The translations under genes and the position numbers were made by a program. From Nocardia araoensis NBRC 100135 (lineage in GTDB: Bacteria; Actinomycetota; Actinomycetes; Mycobacteriales; Mycobacteriaceae), in assembly GCF_000308435.1 (NCBI RefSeq), contig NZ_BAFR01000124.1, forward strand, positions 1-64,000: 64,000 bases of DNA, given 5' to 3'. This document shows positions 61,789 to 64,000 of the stretch, one piece after another; the stretch's first letter is position 1; each line of letters opens with the position of its first letter. A model generated the notes under the pieces. That model saw only the letters and a program-made list of their open reading frames with translations. It ran no database searches and was not told where the DNA came from.

Positions 61789-61935
61789 GTGACCGAACCC
61801 GGAAACAAGAAGGCACCCGAACTGGGCGATCCGACCGATACGTCCCACCCTGACGACCTCGATCTCGAAACCTACGAGACCCCGCGGGACGAGGACAGCG
61901 ACGAGGAGGCAGGCGCCGTCGAACCGCCCGACTGA
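61789..61935 (+). CDS. Small acidic protein (48 residues), unknown
   Basis: GTG 61789 to TGA 61933-61935. Sequence begins VTEPGNKKAPELGDPTD and ends DEEAGAVEPPD. Very acidic, no hydrophobic core, high GC at third positions as in real genes of this window. Probably disordered. It lies between the cupin and epimerase genes on the same strand. No family recognised. Confidence 0.4.
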   Translation: MTEPGNKKAPELGDPTDTSHPDDLDLETYETPRDEDSDEEAGAVEPPD

Positions 61936-61974
61936 GCACCGTTTCACGCACGGGGGAAAGGGAATTCGGGCCCC

Positions 61975-62952
61975 ATGGGTATCACTGTCGCCGTCACCGG
62001 GCCGACCGGCGAGATCGGCATCTCCGCTCTCACCACACTCGAACGACACCCGGCGGTGGACCGGATCCTCGGAATGGCCCGCCGACCCTTCGACCCCGCC
62101 GCGCACGGCTGGACGAAGACCGAGTACCGGCGCGGCGACATCCTCGACCGAGCCGCCGTGGACGCTCTGGTCACCGACGCCGACGTGGTGATCCACCTGG
62201 CATTCGTGATCATGGGCTCGCGGCAGGACAGCGCGCGGGTGAATCTCGAGGGCACCCGCAACGTCTTCGAGGCCACGGTAGCCGCCGAACGAGCCCGCCG
62301 CCTCGTCTACACCTCCTCCGTCGCCGCCTACGGCTACCACCCGGACAATCCCTCCCCCATCACCGAGGACGTGCCCCCGGAGGGCTCGACCGAGCACTAC
62401 TACTCGCAGCAGAAAGCCACCTGCGAGGCCGCCCTCACGGAAATCACCGCGGGCTCCGACCTCGAGGTGTTCGTGCTGCGACCGTGCATCGTGGCCGGAC
62501 CGAAGGCACCGGCCCTGCACGACCTGCCGTGGGAGAAACTCCCCGGCCCGCTTCGTGCTCTGGCACGATCCAATCCGCTGTTCAAGCCGCTGGTTCCCGA
62601 CCCGGGCCACCCCCTGCAACTCGTCCACCACGACGATGTGGCCGCCGCCATCGCGCTGGCCGCCACCGCGGACGCGCCGCCCGGGGCGTACAACATCGCG
62701 GGCGACGGCACGCTCAGCCTGTCCGACGTGGTGGCCGCGCTGGGCGGCCGACCGGTGCGCGTCCCCGCCGTCGCCGCCACGGCCGTCTCAACGGCCCTCA
62801 CCTACCTCCCCTTCGTGCCTCCCACCCTCGAGTGGCTGCACATCGTCCGCACTTCCGTCGTCATGGACACCCACCGCGCGAAGCAGCATCTCGGCTGGAA
62901 ACCGGCGCATACCTCCGCGGAGACCCTCGCGGCGCTCGCCGCCGCTCGCTGA
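61975..62952 (+). CDS. NAD-dependent epimerase/dehydratase (extended SDR)
   Basis: 325 residues. Cofactor motif TGPTGEIG at 8-15, VIHLAFVIMG, then SSVAAYGYHPDNP and the catalytic Tyr-Lys pair YSQQK. Extended SDR that acts on nucleotide sugars or similar; substrate unknown. Start ATG 61975 preceded by GGGGGAAAGGGAATT. Followed by an ArsR gene 64 bp downstream. Confidence 0.85.
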   Translation: MGITVAVTGPTGEIGISALTTLERHPAVDRILGMARRPFDPAAHGWTKTEYRRGDILDRAAVDALVTDADVVIHLAFVIMGSRQDSARVNLEGTRNVFEATVAAERARRLVYTSSVAAYGYHPDNPSPITEDVPPEGSTEHYYSQQKATCEAALTEITAGSDLEVFVLRPCIVAGPKAPALHDLPWEKLPGPLRALARSNPLFKPLVPDPGHPLQLVHHDDVAAAIALAATADAPPGAYNIAGDGTLSLSDVVAALGGRPVRVPAVAATAVSTALTYLPFVPPTLEWLHIVRTSVVMDTHRAKQHLGWKPAHTSAETLAALAAAR

Positions 62953-63004
62953 TCCGGCTGCCGCGGACGAGCACTCGGCAGCATGACCGAACAAACTGTC
63001 GACC

Positions 63005-63010
63005 TACAAT
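63005..63010 (+). promoter_or_regulatory. -10 element of leaderless arsR-type gene
   Basis: TACAAT then 6 bases then ATG 63017. CGAACAA occurs at 62989-62995 and again at 63011-63017, 22 bp apart, which could be an operator pair. Confidence 0.5.
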
Positions 63011-63016
63011 CGAACA

Positions 63017-63364
63017 ATGGCGCTCGTGCATCCCGCCCCTGAACAGCTCCGGATCGACACCGTGTTGTCGGCGTTGGGGAATCCGACTCGTCTCGCGGTG
63101 GTCCGGGTGCTCGATGCCGGTGGCGAGTACAACTGCACCGGAGTGCTGAACGTCCTCGGCATCGGCGCGAAATCGACGATGACACATCATTGGCGGGTGC
63201 TGCGGGAAAGCGGTGTGATCCGGCAGACTCCCTCGGGCAGGGAGTTCCTCCTCGAACTCCGTCGCTCGGATCTCGATGCCCGCTACCCGGGACTGCTGGA
63301 CACCGTTCTCGCCGGTGCGCGTGTCGACGAGGTCTCCGCGACCCGGGCGAGAGAGCGGGTGTAG
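63017..63364 (+). CDS. ArsR-family regulator
   Basis: 115 residues. Winged helix: LGNPTRLAVVRVLDAGGEY, NVLGIGAKSTMTHHWRVLRESG. The metal-site cysteines of ArsR/SmtB are absent except Cys40 (NCTG), so it probably senses something other than arsenite. ATG 63017 is leaderless. It is convergent with the hydrolase at the right edge. Confidence 0.85.
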   Translation: MALVHPAPEQLRIDTVLSALGNPTRLAVVRVLDAGGEYNCTGVLNVLGIGAKSTMTHHWRVLRESGVIRQTPSGREFLLELRRSDLDARYPGLLDTVLAGARVDEVSATRARERV

Positions 63365-63402
63365 CGGGCCATCCGATACCTCCGCTCGCCCGAGGGTCGC
63401 AC

Positions 63403-64000
63403 TCAGGAGACGGGATAGAAAGTGTCGATCTCGTCGACCACGCAGTCGGGCTGCTGGTCCACCAGCCAGTGCCCGGCGCCGTCGACCTCGCTGCCCGACA
63501 CCGCGGGAGCCGCGTCCCGCACGGCGGGCACCATGACGTCGCTCAGCCCGTCCTGGGTCAGCATCCGGACCGGGACGGTGAGCGGAGTCTCTTGCAGCCG
63601 CGCGTTCTCGACCTCGTCGGCGCTCCAGGTCCGATACAACTCGAAGCCCGCGTGCAGGACTTGTGGGCGCGAGTACACCCGGACGTACTCCGCCAGCGAG
63701 TCGGATCCGATGGGCAGTTCGTGCGTGGAACTCGCGCGTGCCTGTTCGGACACTTCGCTGTGGCGGAAGAAGTAGTCGAGAAACGCGGTGACCCGGCCGC
63801 CGACCAGATTCTCCGCCAGCGGGTTCTGCACGTTGAAGGAGAAGTGCCAGGACAGCGGTTGCACCGTCGCGAAGGCGAGATTCTTGCCGACCAGAGGGAA
63901 GTCCATCAGCAACAGTCCGGCGATCTGGTCGCGGTGTTCGGCGGCGAGGGCGTAGGCGACACCGACACCGAAGTCGTGCGCGACCACCCGCGCGTCGTGC
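63403..64000 (-). CDS. Alpha/beta hydrolase, 5' end outside window
   Basis: 199 codons to the window edge. The nucleophile Asp is in AHDFGVGVAYALA and the catalytic His in DGAGHWLVDQQPD; the acid lies in the LTQDGLSD segment. The Asp nucleophile and cap region indicate an epoxide-hydrolase or haloalkane-dehalogenase-like enzyme. The N-terminal oxyanion part lies beyond 64000. Confidence 0.85.
   Translation of the reverse strand, partial: HDARVVAHDFGVGVAYALAAEHRDQIAGLLLMDFPLVGKNLAFATVQPLSWHFSFNVQNPLAENLVGGRVTAFLDYFFRHSEVSEQARASSTHELPIGSDSLAEYVRVYSRPQVLHAGFELYRTWSADEVENARLQETPLTVPVRMLTQDGLSDVMVPAVRDAAPAVSGSEVDGAGHWLVDQQPDCVVDEIDTFYPVS

Noticed and set aside
59523..61808. A 761-codon minus-strand frame across the alcohol dehydrogenase and cupin
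   Set aside because: Only its C-terminal end shares sequence space with the XRE gene in another frame; the remainder is antisense to certain genes.

Overview
The window is high-GC actinobacterial chromosome, best explained as Nocardia or a close Mycobacteriales relative. The evidence is gene content and synteny. The order ctaB / tkt-tal-zwf-opcA-pgl / secG / tpiA-pgk-gap-whiA-yvcK-rapZ-uvrC / ribH-ribBA-ribE / rpe / rsmB-fmt-def is the mycobacterial core order seen around Rv1405-Rv1451 of M. tuberculosis (from memory). I saw no rRNA, tRNA, CRISPR array or intact insertion sequence.

Region 1 (1-32.2 kb) is mainly core metabolism. A divergent ctaB faces a tightly packed pentose-phosphate operon (transketolase, transaldolase, G6PDH, OpcA, 6-phosphogluconolactonase). 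Next come a fused alpha/beta E1 2-oxoacid dehydrogenase with a 17-bp inverted repeat around its promoter, and an accessory block (SRPBCC protein, DUF7691-like protein, epoxide-hydrolase-like enzyme, SDR, LysR plus MFS pair, secG, MFS, EamA, two lipoproteins). The lower-glycolysis operon gap-pgk-tpiA and the rapZ-yvcK-whiA operon follow on the minus strand, then uvrC, a HAD hydrolase and a gamma-glutamyltransferase lipoprotein.

Region 2 (32.3-42.3 kb) holds a GNAT, a PH-domain membrane protein, riboflavin genes ribE-ribBA-ribH (no ribD in the window), rpe, an anti-sigma/sigma pair of the SigF type, and rsmB-fmt-def joined by overlapping stop and start codons.

Region 3 (42.3-58.9 kb) is accessory and visibly decayed. 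It has a DHA2 drug-exporter gene broken by one extra G in a G8 tract next to its TetR regulator, a 5'-truncated hydrolase, a broken anti-sigma-type ATPase, a wrecked tyrosine recombinase and several coding-like fragments. It also has two intact unusual genes: an aerolysin/ETX-MTX2-like beta-pore-forming protein (52272-53228) and a 1137-residue P-loop protein with about 15 repeats of 32 residues (54495-57908). These two genes, beside a dead integrase, are the best candidates for a new system.

Region 4 (58.9-64 kb) is a set of small regulator/enzyme modules: an XRE regulator divergent from a zinc alcohol dehydrogenase, a cupin, a small acidic ORF, an epimerase, an ArsR regulator and a partial alpha/beta hydrolase at the edge.

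A recurring feature decides many starts: a TANNNT hexamer followed by 6 or 7 bases and then ATG/GTG with no Shine-Dalgarno sequence, the known leaderless architecture of mycobacteria. All calls come from reading the sequence. Family names rest on motifs, and no database search was run.
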